From Rhinopithecus roxellana (lineage: Eukaryota > Chordata > Mammalia > Primates > Cercopithecidae), in NCBI RefSeq assembly GCF_007565055.1, contig NC_044553.1, positions 103,329,858-103,393,857 on the forward strand: a DNA stretch of 64,000 bases, read 5' to 3'. The notes beneath the pieces are model-generated. The model did no database searches. It saw only the letters and a program-made list of their open reading frames with translations, and was not told the DNA's origin. Within the stretch, counting starts at the first letter, position 1; every line of letters starts with the position of its first letter. The position numbers and the translations under genes are program-made. Positions 1 through 12,884 of the stretch are shown piece by piece.

Positions 1-955
1 TGGATTCCTAGGTATTTTATTCTCTTTGAAGCAATTGTGAATGGAAGTTCATTCCTGATTTGGCTCTCTGCTTGTCTGTTACTGGTGTATAAGAATGCTT
101 GTGATTTTTGCACATTAATTTTGTATCCTGAGACTTTGCTGAAGTTGCTTATCAGCTTAAGGAGATTTTGGGCTGAGACAATGGGGTTTTCTAAATATAC
201 AATCATGTCATCTGCAAACAGGGACAATTTGACTTCTTCTTTTCTTAACTGAATACCCTTTATTTCTTTCTCTTGCCTGATTGCCCTAGCCAGAACTTCC
301 AAGACTATGTTGAATAGGAGTGGTGAGAGAGGGCATCCCTGTCTTGTGCCAGTTTTCAAAGGGAATGCTTCCAGTTTTTGCCCATTCAGTATGATACTGG
401 CTGTGGGTTTGTCATAAATAGCTCTTATTATTTTGAGATACGTTCCATCAATACGGAATTTATTGAGAGGTTTTAGCACGAAGGGCTGCTGAATTTTGTC
501 AAAGGCCTTTTCTGCATCTATTGATATAATCATGTGGTTTTTGTCTTTGGTTCTGTTTATATGCCGGATTACGTTTATTGATTTGCGAATGTTGAACCAG
601 CCTTGCATCCCAGGGATGAAGCCCACTTGATCATGGTGGATAAGCTTTTTGATGTGCTGCTGGATTCAGTTTGCTAGTATTTTATTGAGGATTTTTGCAT
701 CGATGTTCATCAGTGATATTGGTCTAAAATTCTCTTTTTTTTGTCATGTCTCTGCCAGGCTTTAGTATCAGGATGATGCTGGCCTCATAAAATGAGTTAG
801 GGAGGATTCCCTCTTTTTCTATTGATTGGAATAGTTTCAGAAGGAATGATACTAGCTCCTCCTTGTACCTTCGGTAGAATTCGGCTGTGAATCCGTCTGG
901 TCCTGGACTTTTTCTGGTTGGTAGGCTATTAATTATTGCCTCAATTTCAGAGCCG
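1..955 (-). mobile_element. L1 (L1PA-like) ORF2 reverse-transcriptase fragment
   Basis: On the minus strand it encodes the RT part of L1 ORF2, with [25 protein letters not shown] and the antisense of the FADD region near 170-235. The 5' end stops at about 955, so the element is 5'-truncated; its 3' part lies before the window. Stops and frameshifts make it inactive. Confidence 0.92.
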
Positions 956-1965
956 AAAAGCAAGGTATTTCAACTTAAAATGTATGTCATTTCTTAAAAA
1001 AACAAACAAACAAACAAACAAAAAAAAAAAACAGTGCTGCTATTACCTTTCAGTTAGCCTTAGTTATACAGTTAATGTATTTAATGCTTACCAGTCCTTA
1101 TTCTGATGTCTCTAGTCATTCTGCTTGTCTGAAGTTCATTCTCTTGTAGATTCTTTAGGTAATATTCATTGGAATAATGGTCCCTCAGTTTTTGTTTGCT
1201 GACAACGATGTGTGGCCTTATCTCTGAAAGTCAGTTTTACTGAATATAAAATCTTTAGCTCACATTTTCTTTCTTGCATATCTTAAATAGGTTACTCCAT
1301 TCTTATCTAGTATAAAGCATTCTGTTGAAACATTCAGTAATCTGTTTCTTTTCCTTATAAGTCACATGCTCTTTTTTTCTAGATGTTTGCCCAGTTTTTA
1401 CTTTTTCCTTAAAGTTTAGTAATTTTACTAGAATATGTCTTGCTATTGATTCTTATGATTGGATATTCTCAGTTACACTTTCAATACATAATTTGGAATC
1501 TTTTTTTATTTCAGCAAAGTTTTCTATATTCCAGTTTTTATTATTTGTTCTGTTCCTTTACTTTGGTTTTCTTCTTCAGGGACCCTATAATCCATGTAGT
1601 CAACGTATTATTTGTCTGTCTTTAATATTTGCCACTTCCTCTTGAATCCCTTTAGTGTCCTTTCACATTTGTTTTCTATGTTTAATTTTCCCGTTTTGCA
1701 CTTTCTGTTTCTTTTATGGCAGTATTTATTGAGTTTGTTCACTTTTATGTTCCTTCTGGTTTAGTCTTCACTTTTGAAATTATTTTTTCTTTTGTTTCTT
1801 ATTCTTTGTTGAATTCTGCCACCTCATTTCTGAGTTTTTCTAATTGTGATATATTTGTTCTGTCATGTCTAACATTTTCTTCATATCTTAGTTGTTTTGA
1901 AACAGTAGGTCATAGTTTTGATCTTTCTGGTATAGAAATATTATTCTCTGTGCCTCTTATTCTTT
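956..1965. other. AT-rich non-genic DNA with a short (CAAA)n tract
   Basis: A CAAA/A-rich simple repeat spans about 995-1,032. The rest is T-rich and may be very old LINE sequence, but I cannot name it. Short open frames here have no family features. Confidence 0.5.
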
Positions 1966-2285
1966 TTCTTTTTTTATTTTATTATTTATTGATTTATTAT
2001 TTATTTATTTTGAGATGGAATCTCACTCTGTCACCAGGCTGGAGTAGCACCATCTCAGCTCACTGAAACCTCCACCTCCCGGGTTAAAGTGATTCTCCTG
2101 CCTCAGCCTCCTGAGTAGCTGTGACTACAGGCGTGCACCACCATGCCCAGCTAATTTTTGTATTTTTAGTAGAGATGGGGTTTCACCACTTTGGCCAGGA
2201 TGGTCTCGATCTCTTGACCTCGTGATCCACCTGCCTTGGGCTCCCACAGTACTGGGATTACAGGCGTGAGCCACCGCTCCCGGCC
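1966..2285 (-). mobile_element. Alu
   Basis: Complete Alu on the minus strand, with a degenerate T/A tail at the left and a CCGGGAGC-type 5' end at about 2,285. Both monomers are recognisable. Confidence 0.92.
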
Positions 2286-4182
2286 TCTTTTTCTCATAAT
2301 AACTTTGTATGAGATTTGACCTTAACATTTTTTAACTGCTTAGTTCATGTGAAAATAGTTTTTCTGGACACCTAGAATAAGCAAGGCACAGGAAACCTCT
2401 ATCATCACAGAGTTCCCTCTTTGCGTGGTTGGTGCCCAATAAGATGGTAACTTGCTTTCTAAGCTTTCTTGGCTCTGTTTCCATACTCCACTTCAACCTG
2501 AACCATGTCTTTCCTTTCATCTCTATTGTTTCTGTCCTGCTCAATTTTGATGCCACTCCCATGAGTTTCTCAGTGTGGACCTCTTACCCAGAAGGGTCCA
2601 CTGTCAGGTCACTTTTGAGAACTCCTCAGGGATAGACTTCTCCAGTTTTCTCAGTTCTTACCGCAGAACCCTTGCACTCACTTGGTGCTGAAGAAAGCAA
2701 AATCCCTCCCTCTACGTTTCAGCTGCTCTTTCCCAACCTTGCTTTCCGGTGAATGCTTAGTGGCTACTTTAGGGTTCTGCTCTTTTTCTGTTCCTTCTTC
2801 TTTCTCCTGCACAGTTGCTATTTGTGTTTTATGGCTACTGGTGTTTGGGCCCCACCCATTTGTAGTTTGGAGTTTGTGGGGGAAATTTTCTATTTAGTTG
2901 TGTTGTAAATGGAGTCCATGAGTTTTTAGTTCTGTCTCTCAGTTTATCTGACAGTTTTTATGTAGAAAATGAGACTAAAAAACTACCTTACGTGGAGAAA
3001 TACAGAGATTGAAACTATGCTGCTGCCATCATCATCTCCCCAGAATTCTCTGTCTAAAGTTAATTTTGTATAAAGATAGAGGCCCAATTTCCATGTTTTC
3101 CCACCTGGATAACTACTTTTCCAAAACCCTATAATAACTATTTTTCCAAAAGTCTACTCTGTCATTGCTTTGCAATCCTGCCTCTGTTGTACTTCAAGAT
3201 CTTTAAATTTACTCATAATGTAATAGATTTAAAGGAAACTTTTATCCAATTCAAATTTACTCATATTTTTAAGAGACTTTTGTTTTAGATGTGAATGTAT
3301 GGTGTATGTGTGTGTACATACGCATGTATGTATTCAAACACATGTCCCAGTCAAAAAGTTTTTGAAAAATATTGCCCTATGTAATCCAGAAGACTACCTT
3401 GGTGCCAATTGGCTCTCTTCAGCTTCATTTTTTTCCTTTGGTGTTGACCTTATTGACTAAATTAGACCATTTAAAACCCAGGTGTTTATTCCTGGGTTCC
3501 TTTCAGATCTCTCGGGCAGAACTGCTAACAGTGGCCTTGGAGTTGAATGGGGCTGGGAGAAGAAATCCAGGGAGTTTGCAGCCTCTCTAATTTCAACACA
3601 CAGGACCATCTCTCACATCTGTTCATGGTGACAGCTGGGAACTGCGGCTGGGTTTTTTGTGTTTGTTTGTTTGTTTGTCTTTAGATGGCCTTATTCCTTC
3701 CCAGAGAGCACAGGAATTTGTAAATTGAGACAGGAAATCATGGGGGAATTGATAAATGTTAGAAATGTCTTTACTCTTAGGCAAACAGTTTGGAGACAAA
3801 TAGTCTAGAATCTTGGGCCACCAATTGGCATGAAATTCTAACATCTAAAACCTCAAAGTGCCCTCTGCTGGCAGCCAGTGTTCACCACCACTAGTCTGTA
3901 ATTACAAAATCATGCAGACTTCATTGGTACATACTAAGTTTTAAACTGATACACAGGGAGTTATGCTATATTTACTATCATGTTCTCCAACTAACAAAAT
4001 GGAAATGGCACCCTGTAAGTTAGAATAGCTCTAAGTTACACAGAATCTATTGTTAAAAGACAGCTTTTGCTACATGACTTTAAGTATTACAAACAAAACA
4101 AGTCTATACACTAATTGAAAATGAAATGGACTAGTCATTTATAATCATCGAGAATAATTGTTATATTAAAACTAACTGTTTT
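2286..4182. other. Non-repetitive DNA downstream of BRMS1L, no gene seen
   Basis: Mostly unique-looking sequence with a small TG-rich patch near 3,300-3,335. The open frames of 60-76 codons have no recognisable domain or coding pattern. Confidence 0.45.
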
Positions 4183-4436
4183 GGCCGGGTGCAATGGCTC
4201 ACATCTGTAATCCCAGCACTTTGGGAGGCTGCAGTGGGTGGATCACTTGAGGTCAGGGATTTGAGACCAGCCTGGCCAACATGGCAAAACCCACTCTACT
4301 AAAAATACAAAATATCAGCCGGGCATGGTGGCTCGCACCTGTAATCCTGGCTACTTGGGAGGCTGAGGTAGGAGAATCACTTGAACCTGTGAGGCGGAGG
4401 TTGCAGTGAGCTGAGGTCACGCCACTACACTCCAGC
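4183..4436 (+). mobile_element. Alu, 3'-truncated
   Basis: Starts GGCCGGGTGCAATGGCTC and runs to ...CACTCCAGCTACC, where homology stops without a poly(A) tail. Confidence 0.9.
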
Positions 4437-5213
4437 TACCTAGGCTGCAGTGCAGCCACTTTGAAGAAACTTTAATTAAGGAAACTTTAATTCAAGGTAT
4501 AGATCTCTTTTGAGTTCTTACTTTACCAAACAGTATTTTATATAGCTAAGTAAATTAGGCTATTTTTGATATGGATTGAATATATTTAAAAATTGTTGTT
4601 AGTTTTGTGATATTGTCAGCTTTCTGATACTGTTGTTATGTTAAAATATTCCTAATATAAGTAAGTGGAGAGCTGATGGATGAAACATGCATAGTGAAGT
4701 GTTGGTAATTGTTGAATGAGCATGATGGCTACACAGCGTTCACTATTCTATTCCCTCTACTTTTTTGTATGTTTTAAAATGTCTAAAAGATTACAACACA
4801 TCCATAGACACACATACTCATACTCATACATACAAACACAAACTTACAACTACAGTGCAATGTACTTCAGATTGAAATATTCTGATAGGAAAAGTACATC
4901 GAAGTGCCACCTTCTATATTGTTTTTCAAACACTATAGACACACCAGTGCCATTGGTCATTGAGCTGTTTTACTTTAAAAAAATAAAAACTAATAGAATA
5001 ATAAAATAAAAATTAGTGTAGTAGAGTGTACTACATTTATAAAGTTAACATTTTGTGAGCAAGTATAACTTTAAAAGAATTTTTTGCAAGAATTCCCAGG
5101 AATATATGGGGATATATTTGTATGAATGAATATGAATATATATGAGTTCAATTCATTCACCACTGTATAAGTGCAAAACACTTGATATAAAACACTTATC
5201 AAAAATGTTCTGC

Positions 5214-5351
5214 TGGCCAGGTGCAGTGAGTCACACCCATAATTTCAGCACTTTGAGAGGCTGAAGCTGGAGGATCACTTGAGCCCAAGAGTTCAAAACC
5301 AGCCTGGCCAACATAGTGCGACCCCATTTCTATTATTAAAAAAAAAAAAAA
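5214..5351 (+). mobile_element. Alu left monomer (FLAM-like)
   Basis: A single left arm ending in an A-run. A full Alu follows almost directly. Confidence 0.85.
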
Positions 5352-5357
5352 GTTCTA

Positions 5358-5667
5358 CCTGGCCAGTGGCTCACCCCTGTAATCCCAGCAAGAACGTTGG
5401 GAGGGAGAGGTGGAGGCAGGAGCATCGCCTGAGCCCAGGAGTTTGAGACTAGCCTAGGCAACACGGCCAGACTCCATCTCTACTAATTTTTTTTTTAATC
5501 AGCCATGTGTGGTGGCACCCATCTGTAGTCCCAGCTACTCAGGAGGCAAAGGCAGGAGACTTGCTTAAGCCCAGGATTTAGAGGATGCAACCGAGCTATG
5601 ATCATGCCACTGCACTCCAGCCTGGGTGACAGAGTGAGATCCTGTTCCTTTAAAAAAAAAAAAAAAA
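5358..5667 (+). mobile_element. Alu (old, AluJ/S-like)
   Basis: Diverged two-arm Alu with an A-tail at about 5,652-5,667, next to the left-monomer element. Confidence 0.88.
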
Positions 5668-6058
5668 TGTTCGATTGTTCTAAAAAAATAAAAAAAGTTT
5701 AAGTTATTAACTAAGTTTAACAAACTAAATCTTTTCAATCGCTATCAGCTTCAACATCAACAAAGGGAGAAAACTATCACCAAGACTATTCAGCAACACA
5801 TATACAATAATCCAGATTCACCCAGTTCACTACCTACAACGAAGACAGGCCCTTCACAATTCTAGCAACTTTTATTTCACTCTCATCTCTCACCATTTCC
5901 TTCCTGCACCCCAGGCAATTTGCTGCTCCCCAAACTCATCCCAACTCCTACATACCTCTAAGCCTTTATACTAGCTTTATACTGAGCTCCTCCCCACCTG
6001 GTGAGCACTTACTCATCAGTCGTTCAAAACTTGACGCAGAAGTCTCCTCCAGTGTAAA
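5668..6058 (-). other. Unidentified sequence fused to the EWSR1 retrocopy
   Basis: The EWS frame runs on for 30 codons into non-EWS sequence starting FTLEETSASSFERLMS, then stops. A strong donor-like GATGAGTAAGT lies just inside, and AATAAA occurs at about 5,867-5,872 on the same strand. No poly(A) tail marks a retrocopy end here. It could be the original flanking DNA, a template-switched second transcript or a later deletion joint. Confidence 0.4.
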
Positions 6059-6837
6059 AGCCTGGCTGTAGGATCCAGTTTGGGGTAGGTAACTAGTGGG
6101 AGGCTGCTGCCCATAACTGCTTTGTTGACCATAGTTACGCTGCTGTCCATAGCTGCTCGGTTGCCCAGAGGTGTTCTGCTGAGAACAACTGCTCTGATCA
6201 TAACTAGTCGGCTGTGTAGAGGAATAGCTGGTAGGAGGGTAGGATGGAGGTGCAGTGACTGGCTGCATGGGGTAGCTCCCAGGTACATGGGAATAACTGT
6301 AGCTACTCTGTCCATATCCTAGGCCGGGCTGGTTGTAAACCCCTGTGCTAGACTGAGGTTGACTAGTCTCAATGGGCTTGTTACCATCCTACGGTCTTGT
6401 AGGTACAGTGGCTGCTGGCTCCTGCCCATAGGCTGGGTAAGCAGGCTGAGTGCCATATGCAGACTGAGCGGTGTGGAGGCTTGGGTGGTGGTGATTGTAG
6501 CAGTGGTGGTATCATAAGCACCAGTGCCACATCCCTGGGCAGACTGGCTGTGTGCCTGGGGGGCAGTTGTAGTAGTATAACCAGTGGGAGGCTGTCCATA
6601 AGAAGTTGCATAGCCCATAGGTTGCAGTGGTCCGAGCCTGGGTATAGCTGACATCAGTGGGCTGTCCATAGGTTCCTAGCTTTGTTGCCCATATGCCTGG
6701 GTGGTCTGTGCATATCCTTGAGTGGGCTGGGCAGTGTAAGCACTGTAGCCCTGCTGCACTGCAGCTTGGCTATAGGTACTGTAATCCTTTGATGCCATTT
6801 TCTCTCCTTCCTCCTCGTTCTCTCAACGTCCGTTTCC
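6059..6837 (-). pseudogene. EWSR1P: Processed EWSR1 pseudogene, truncated in the SYGQ-repeat region
   Basis: On the minus strand the 5' UTR (GGAAACGGACGTTGAGAG) is followed by ATG at 6,798 and MASKDYSTYSQ. The Ser-Tyr-Gly-Gln-rich activation domain of EWS follows (SYGQPPTGYTT, GAYDTTTAT, QPVTAPPSYPPTSYSS, SYGQQPPTSY). No introns interrupt what is several exons in EWSR1, so this is a retrocopy. It is dead: the codon after QQS has lost a base (AGCTAGGAACC), a small deletion follows TTTQAS, and there are further changes. Homology stops at GGATCCTACAGCCAGGCT, around residue 205 of 656. The RRM, RGG boxes, zinc finger, 3' UTR and poly(A) are all missing. The DNA beyond is not recognised. The symbol only means EWSR1-derived; I do not know an official name. 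Confidence 0.93.
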
Positions 6838-7300
6838 TTCTTGCTCCCATTTAACTTTTATCTAAAAGATTATAGAAATCCTATGCTTCCCAATTTTCAA
6901 AGCTCTAATAATCTCATGCCTATATATTGAGGTCACTAAAACATTACTATAACTTTGGACATAATTCAGTGGACCAATGATAATATTTACTCTCTAAGAA
7001 AAGAAACTATGAAACAATCTAGTTCTAGATCTTTATATAAAAGATCAACAAAGTAACTCATTTTCCAGTATGAATTAATATTTATTAATTTGCTTTTTAT
7101 AAATTATCTATATTAAATTATTAGTTAAGGCATCCCTGATTAATAATATTATAGAGATTAAATTGATTATAGTAGATAATTAGGTAAAAACACAACCATA
7201 CAAAATTCTGTTTTAAGAATTTTGAGGATAAAATTGGGAGAAATGTGGGACAAAAATCTACAACATGGTTATTGATTTCATAGATAAATATAAACTATGT

Positions 7301-7627
7301 AGTTAGTCCTCCATATCTGTGGGTTTCACGTCAGCTAGGTTCAACCAACCACAGATGGAAAATATTCAGAAAAAAAGGAATAGTTTCATCTGTACTGAAC
7401 ATGTACAGTCCTTTTTTTCTTGTCATTATTTCCTAAACAATACAGTATAACAAGTATTTACGCAACATCATATTGAGAATTACAAGTAATCTAGCGATGA
7501 ATTAAAGGATGATGTGCATAGGTTATATGCAAATAACCATGTTATATAAGGGACTTGAGCATCTGTGGATTTTGGTATTTGCAGGGATCCTGGAACCAAT
7601 CCCCTGAGGATACTGATGGATGATTAT
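7301..7627. mobile_element. Tigger-like DNA transposon (non-autonomous)
   Basis: Starts CCTCCATATCTGTGGGTT and ends in an imperfect inverted copy (GAGGATACTGATGGATGA). It contains the familiar CTGAACATGTACAG and GGGACTTGAGCATCTGTG stretches of the TcMar-Tigger group. The exact subfamily cannot be set by eye. No transposase remains. Confidence 0.75.
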
Positions 7628-9795
7628 ATTTACTGCCACATCCCTTCAGAGCACTTTAATCTGTATTACAAGTTCTCATGTTTCCTTTTGCTTAATTACA
7701 CACTTTGTTTCTACAGTAACTTTAAAGCATATAATCAGTTGCAATGTCCCTAAGGCTTTTACATGGTGAATTCTTTTCAGCTAATAAAGAGTAATAACAA
7801 TGTAATCCTTGTGTAGAACTTTATCTTCTTCCTAAACATCTCTTAATTAGTATGCAATAGGATTAAATACAACTAAGTCTCACTATACCATTTTGAATAA
7901 TTAGGAGGAAAAATACAAATTCTAACCTAGGCACCTAAGTCTTGTAGGAATTTACTGCCACCTTCAGGTTTTAATGAAAATGCACTGGGACTGTAGCTTT
8001 TAGATTTCCAGGTGATAGTCCCTGGTTAATATAGTAGAAATATTAATATTATTTTCTGGATTTAGAAGCAAAGTACTATCTAATTTAGATTGCAGTACAA
8101 ATGCATTTCAAGAAATGCCTTTCGCCTTGTCTTTTTGTCTTTCGTGATTCTTTCAATAAAGTGTAATTGAAAATTAAAGCCTGTTCTTTATCAGCCATTA
8201 TAATTATATACTGGAAGTTCCCAGATCTGTGTCCAGAATGTACTTTGTATCACAGTCTAAATCTACGGGGGCAGGGAGGGAGGGAAAACCTCTTACAGCA
8301 AACTGTTTTAAATGTTCCATGTGTCAATGCCTTCCAGCCAAAGGCCGCCAGGAACACACCTGTAGTTGCACAAGCTGGGTTTCTTGCTCACTTCAGGGAG
8401 GGAGAAACTACACCAGAGGGAACTGTGGATGTCTGAGTAAGAAGGTGTTAAAAGGGACTTACAGGATTTGGGCTTTTATTGGGAGATTTTTGGTAGGGTT
8501 CGAGGAAGTGGGCTTTGCTCTGTCATAAAATGCTATCAGGAAGTGGGGGCAATCCCATAATTTAGTATCTTAATAAGTTTTATTTATAAAGCAGGCGGAA
8601 TGAAGTGAGGCTAATGCTATAATTGGTAAAGAAGCAGAAGTCATTCATGTTAGCCAGAATAGGGGAATGTATCACATTTTTTGTGGTTTGCAGACTGACT
8701 TTATTTTTGTCTCTATTTAGACAAGATGTTGTTGGGGTAGGCGTTGACCCCACTTCCTCACGGTCATACAGTGACCTTGATGTTGGTGTTCCGTGAGATT
8801 GTTTTTGTTCAACAGACCACCAAGGCCTATCTGGGATTCAGGCAGTTCCTACTTGTCAGAGACTGCTTTTCTCTTTCTCATGCGTATATTTGTAATTCCA
8901 TGAATACCTTTTTTTAATTCCTTGAATTTGTGGTGAAATAAAAATAAAAGTTTTTTTATTTGTAAAAAATAAAAGTTTGTTATGATTTTTAAAGTGGATA
9001 TCAACGGAATATGAAGCTCTACATATGCATCATATGTTGCAAGAGTGTGAAATCCAGCTCAATATCATTTGGAAAAAGGGGAATTTATTAGAAGACCCAT
9101 GTAACATGAGGAAGACTGGAGTGTAGATGGACTATGAGTCAGCTCATAGCACGAGGTTAAATGCCAAGAAACTCCCCATCCACCTCTCATCTCTTCAGCT
9201 GTCTCCACAGGGCAGGAAACATAATTGCCTATAATTTCCAAACTTTATTGTCCCAGTTCCAACATAAGATGGAGACTGATACTTTTCCCTCCAGTTATAG
9301 TTTAAGAGATCCAAGAGAAAGGTTTTAATTGGGGCAGGCTGAGTTACACGTTCACCTAGTACACTCAACTAGGACCAAGAATTGTGGAGTATTAGAGAAA
9401 GGGTTGTTCTCATTGGAACCACACGGTCAGATCAGGGAAGAAGCATTTCCTGGAAAAAGTAGAATTGAAGTTCTGGGTAAGCAAAAGATTTTTAAAAAAA
9501 GATTTAAAGCTGGGAGAAAAAAAAATCAGTTCTGGGTTCTAGAAATGTAACATTTGCTATAAAGAGAAAAATAAAAATAAAATAAAAAGAGAGACCCAGT
9601 TAGGCCATCACAATTATTTCAGTAAAATATACCAGAGGCTTGAACTAGTGCAGCACCAGTGGGGATAGAGAAAAGAGAATGCTTTCAGTTAGAAATGTTT
9701 CAGAGTTAGAATCTACAGGACTAGCTAATTCCATAGATGTGAGGAGTCAAAATTCACAAATAGCCCTTACATAGGATTTATCATGTAATATGCCC
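7628..9795. other. Non-genic DNA, no recognised repeat
   Basis: Includes a G-rich patch (8,265-8,290) with overlapping short open frames in two phases (8,167-8,528) and no known motif. Tandem AAAATAAAAGTTT-like units occur near 8,938-8,980. Confidence 0.4.
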
Positions 9796-9799
9796 TATT

Positions 9800-10320
9800 C
9801 TACACACTTGACATATATTCATTAAGTCCTCACCACAACCTTATGAAGTATTATTTCCATTTTCAGATGGGGAAATTGAGGCACAAAAAGGTTAAGAAGT
9901 TAATGAAGGTTGACCGGGTGCAGTGGCTCATGCCTGTAATTCCAGCACTTTGGGAGGCTGAGGCAGGTGGATCACCTGAAGTCAGGAGTTTGAGACCAGC
10001 CTGGACAACATGGTGAAACTCCGTTTCTACAAAAAATACAAAAATTAGTCAGGCATGGTGGCACGAGCCTGTAATCCCAGCTACTTGGGAGGCTGAGGCA
10101 GGAGAATCACTTGAACCCAGGAGGTGGAGGTTGCAGTGAGCCGAGATCGCGCCATTGCACTCCAGCCTGGGCAACAAGAGCAAGACTCCGTCTCAAAAAA
10201 AAAAAAAAAAGAAAAAAAAAAAGAAGTTACCCAAGGTCATACAGCTGATAAATGGTAGTGTTCACATCCAGCTAATCTGGCTCCAAAATTCATGAGTTTA
10301 GCCACCTGCCATGACCTCTC
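9800..10320 (+). repeat. MIR split by an Alu
   Basis: MIR core motifs such as GGGGAAATTGAGGCACA before the Alu, and GTCATACAGCTGATAAATGG after it, form one interrupted SINE. Confidence 0.75.
9912..10222 (+). mobile_element. Alu (AluS-like)
   Basis: Complete Alu in the MIR, with target duplication AAGAAGTTA on both sides and a long A-tail. Confidence 0.94.
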
Positions 10321-10689
10321 CAAGGTCTGAATTTGGGTGGGTGGTTGTGTACATCAAGGGTGGAAGCACAAATAGACTACATTGTAGACTGGGAGAGGAA
10401 TGTGCAGAGGAGATAATATTTGGTTTTCTGTACATTAAGTTGTAAATGTTTTAAAAGAGTAATAGAGGGAAATGCCCAATGGGCAATTTGAATATATAAC
10501 TCGGGTAAGGGTAGAGGCTTAAATTTAGAATTTGTTAGAACCTAAATGGTAGCTGAAGCCAATGAGTGAATGAAATCTTCTAAAAGGAGTAGAACGATGG
10601 CCTAACATGCAGCCCAGAGAAAAACAAAGAGAAGGTAGAAGAATGATCTTCAATAATGACCTAGAAATTAACTAACCCAGTGTTTCTGA

Positions 10690-11115
10690 TGATTAGGAGA
10701 AATAGGCATCATCATATACTGTTAGTAGGAGTGTAAATGGTACAATTTGTTTGCAGGGAAGTTTGGCAGTATCTAATAAAATACAAATTTTCCCTACCAT
10801 TTTTTGACCCAGTAATTCTACTGGAAATTTATCCTACAAATACACTCCTTCCTAGCGTCAAAAATATATGTACAACAATGTTCACTGCAGCCTTGTTTAA
10901 TAAGAAGGAAGAAAGAGAAGGAGGGACGAAGGAAGGAAGGAAGGAAAACAGCAACCTCAATGTTCATTAGTATTGTGCTGGCATTCCATACCATAGAATT
11001 CTATGTGGTTATTCCATAAAAATAAATACCATGTGGTCATTAACAAGAACAAAGTAGATCTCTGGGAACTTCTATGGAAAGATCATCAACATGCACTAGA
11101 AATATTCAGTGATGG
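10690..11115 (+). repeat. L1M 3' fragment
   Basis: Degenerate C-terminal ORF2 (CTTMFTAALFN in one frame) and 3' UTR, with an inserted GGAA/GAAG tract at 10,901-10,946. Confidence 0.75.
10901..10946 (+). repeat. GGAA/GAAG microsatellite
   Basis: Purine-only run with four tandem GGAA units near its end, inside the L1M fragment. Short GGAA tracts can bind ETS factors, but this one is brief. Confidence 0.6.
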
Positions 11116-11194
11116 GGGAAAAAGACAAAAAAAAAAAAAAAAAAAAAAAACCACCACCAACAACATATGTTTAAAAAGAAAGAAAAAGATAAGT

Positions 11195-11554
11195 TATATT
11201 AGTTCATTTTCATGCTGCTGATAAAGACATAACCAAGACAGGGTAATGTATACATGAAAAAGGGGTTTAGGACTTACAGTTCCACATGGCTGGGGAGGCC
11301 TCACAATCATGGTGGAAGGCAAAGAGGAGCAAGTCACATCTTACACGGATGGCAGCAGGCAAAAATAGAGAGTTTGTGTGGGGGAACTCCCGTTTTTAAA
11401 ACCATCAGATCTTGTGAGACTCATTCACTATCACAAGAATAGCGTAGGAAACACCCTCCCCCATAATTCAATCACTTCCCACCAGGTTCCTCCCGTGACA
11501 CAAGAAAATTAATTCAAGATGAGATTTGGGTGGGCATACAGCAAAACCATATCA
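11195..11554 (-). mobile_element. THE1/MST solo LTR (ERVL-MaLR)
   Basis: The antisense reads CACAGTTCCACATGGCTGGG..., AACCATCAGATCTTGTGAG and ends AAAACCATATCA, all hallmark THE1/MST LTR segments. No internal region is present. Flanks AAGTT and AAGGT may be a 5-bp target duplication. Confidence 0.88.
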
Positions 11555-12884
11555 AAGGTATAGGAGAATACATGTAATGTTCCTTTAGTGTAAATAATAG
11601 GCCTGCTATGCCCTTTTCTACTTACCTGGCAGAAAAACAACCAATATAAAACATAGAATCTTACAGAATCTTTTAAAATCTTCAGAATGGAGGTACAAGA
11701 AAAGCAAATCCAGAGACCCAGGAGAGGTCACAGAAGGCACCAGGCAGGCAGCAGCCTCACCTTCTTGAGTCTCCCGCCTTGGCAGCCTTGCACAGAGTGG
11801 GCGTGAGTCACGACCTGTGCTGAGAATTTCACTGGGCAGGTGCACAGGGGAGGAGGGAAAGAAAAGCTCTAAAGGAAGGGAAGGGTGAGTGCACACCCTT
11901 GACCTCCCCTCTTTATGAGAAACCTGAGATGCCCAATAAAGCATTTAGGCCTGAGAGACGGTGTAGCTCAAATGTGTGCAAGAAAGACCCAAAGCAAGTT
12001 GGCCCTTGTGTAGTGGATAATCTGTTATTATATGTACATATATAAATACATCTGTAAAATAAAAGTTAACACCGTGGAATGTAAGGTTCAAATAAAAAAC
12101 TACTAGTCAATGAATCATCTAAAAAGTACCTGAAGTCTTAAAAATAAAATCTTCCTTAATAAGTGCAATTAACCATAGATGTACTTAAACATAATATACT
12201 GAAATAATGCATTTATCTTCAAACAAGTTCAAGCACTTTACTATCTCTGCTATTAACAATGCCATTTTCAAAATACTTCAATAATAAATGAAATATGGTA
12301 TTTCCTTCAACGTCCTTCTAACAGCCAATGTCATTTAGCCTCTGCTTAAGGGTCTGGTTTTCTCTCAGCAGTTGAACATCATTCTGTAATCTTTACTAGC
12401 AGAGATAAAATGCTACCGTGTGGCTTCTGAACTAGAATTATGATAATTCTCTCAAGAGAATGCAACAGTCTTCTGGCAAGGTCACCACCTCAAACCTGTA
12501 TTAAAAATGGGAAAACAGAAAAGGAAGAAAAAAAATAGACTCTAAGACGGTTACTACATAACTTCTTCTCTTGACCTTCCTTTAATAAAATGTGTCTTGA
12601 AAGAGAACAAATTAGCTTCAAGTTTAACAGCAAAGAAATTTTAGCCTTCTACCACTAAACAGACATATTTTTCAGAAAGATTAGCAACATAAGATAATCA
12701 ACAGTTTTCGAATATCCAGACTATAAATTTTGGACCAAGTGCAGTGGCTCACACCTGGAATCCCAGTAAATAATCCCAATGTAATCCCAATGTAAATTAA
12801 ACTGACACTTGGTGTACACCTTAATCTGCTGTAAACTGACCAGTCTAACATCTCCAGAATTGTCACTTTGGGGCATGTATTAGT
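11555..12884. other. Non-genic DNA with a GC-richer block
   Basis: 11,680-11,910 is GC-richer than its surroundings and carries a palindromic AP-1 site GTGAGTCAC at 11,803-11,811. It contains one 108-codon frame without domains. A 30-bp Alu-like scrap lies at 12,735-12,768. Otherwise nothing is recognised. Confidence 0.4.

Noticed and set aside
8167..8528. Two overlapping frames of 89 and 99 codons
   Set aside because: Different phases on the same DNA, no family motifs, no flanking splice or poly(A) signals that fit a gene.
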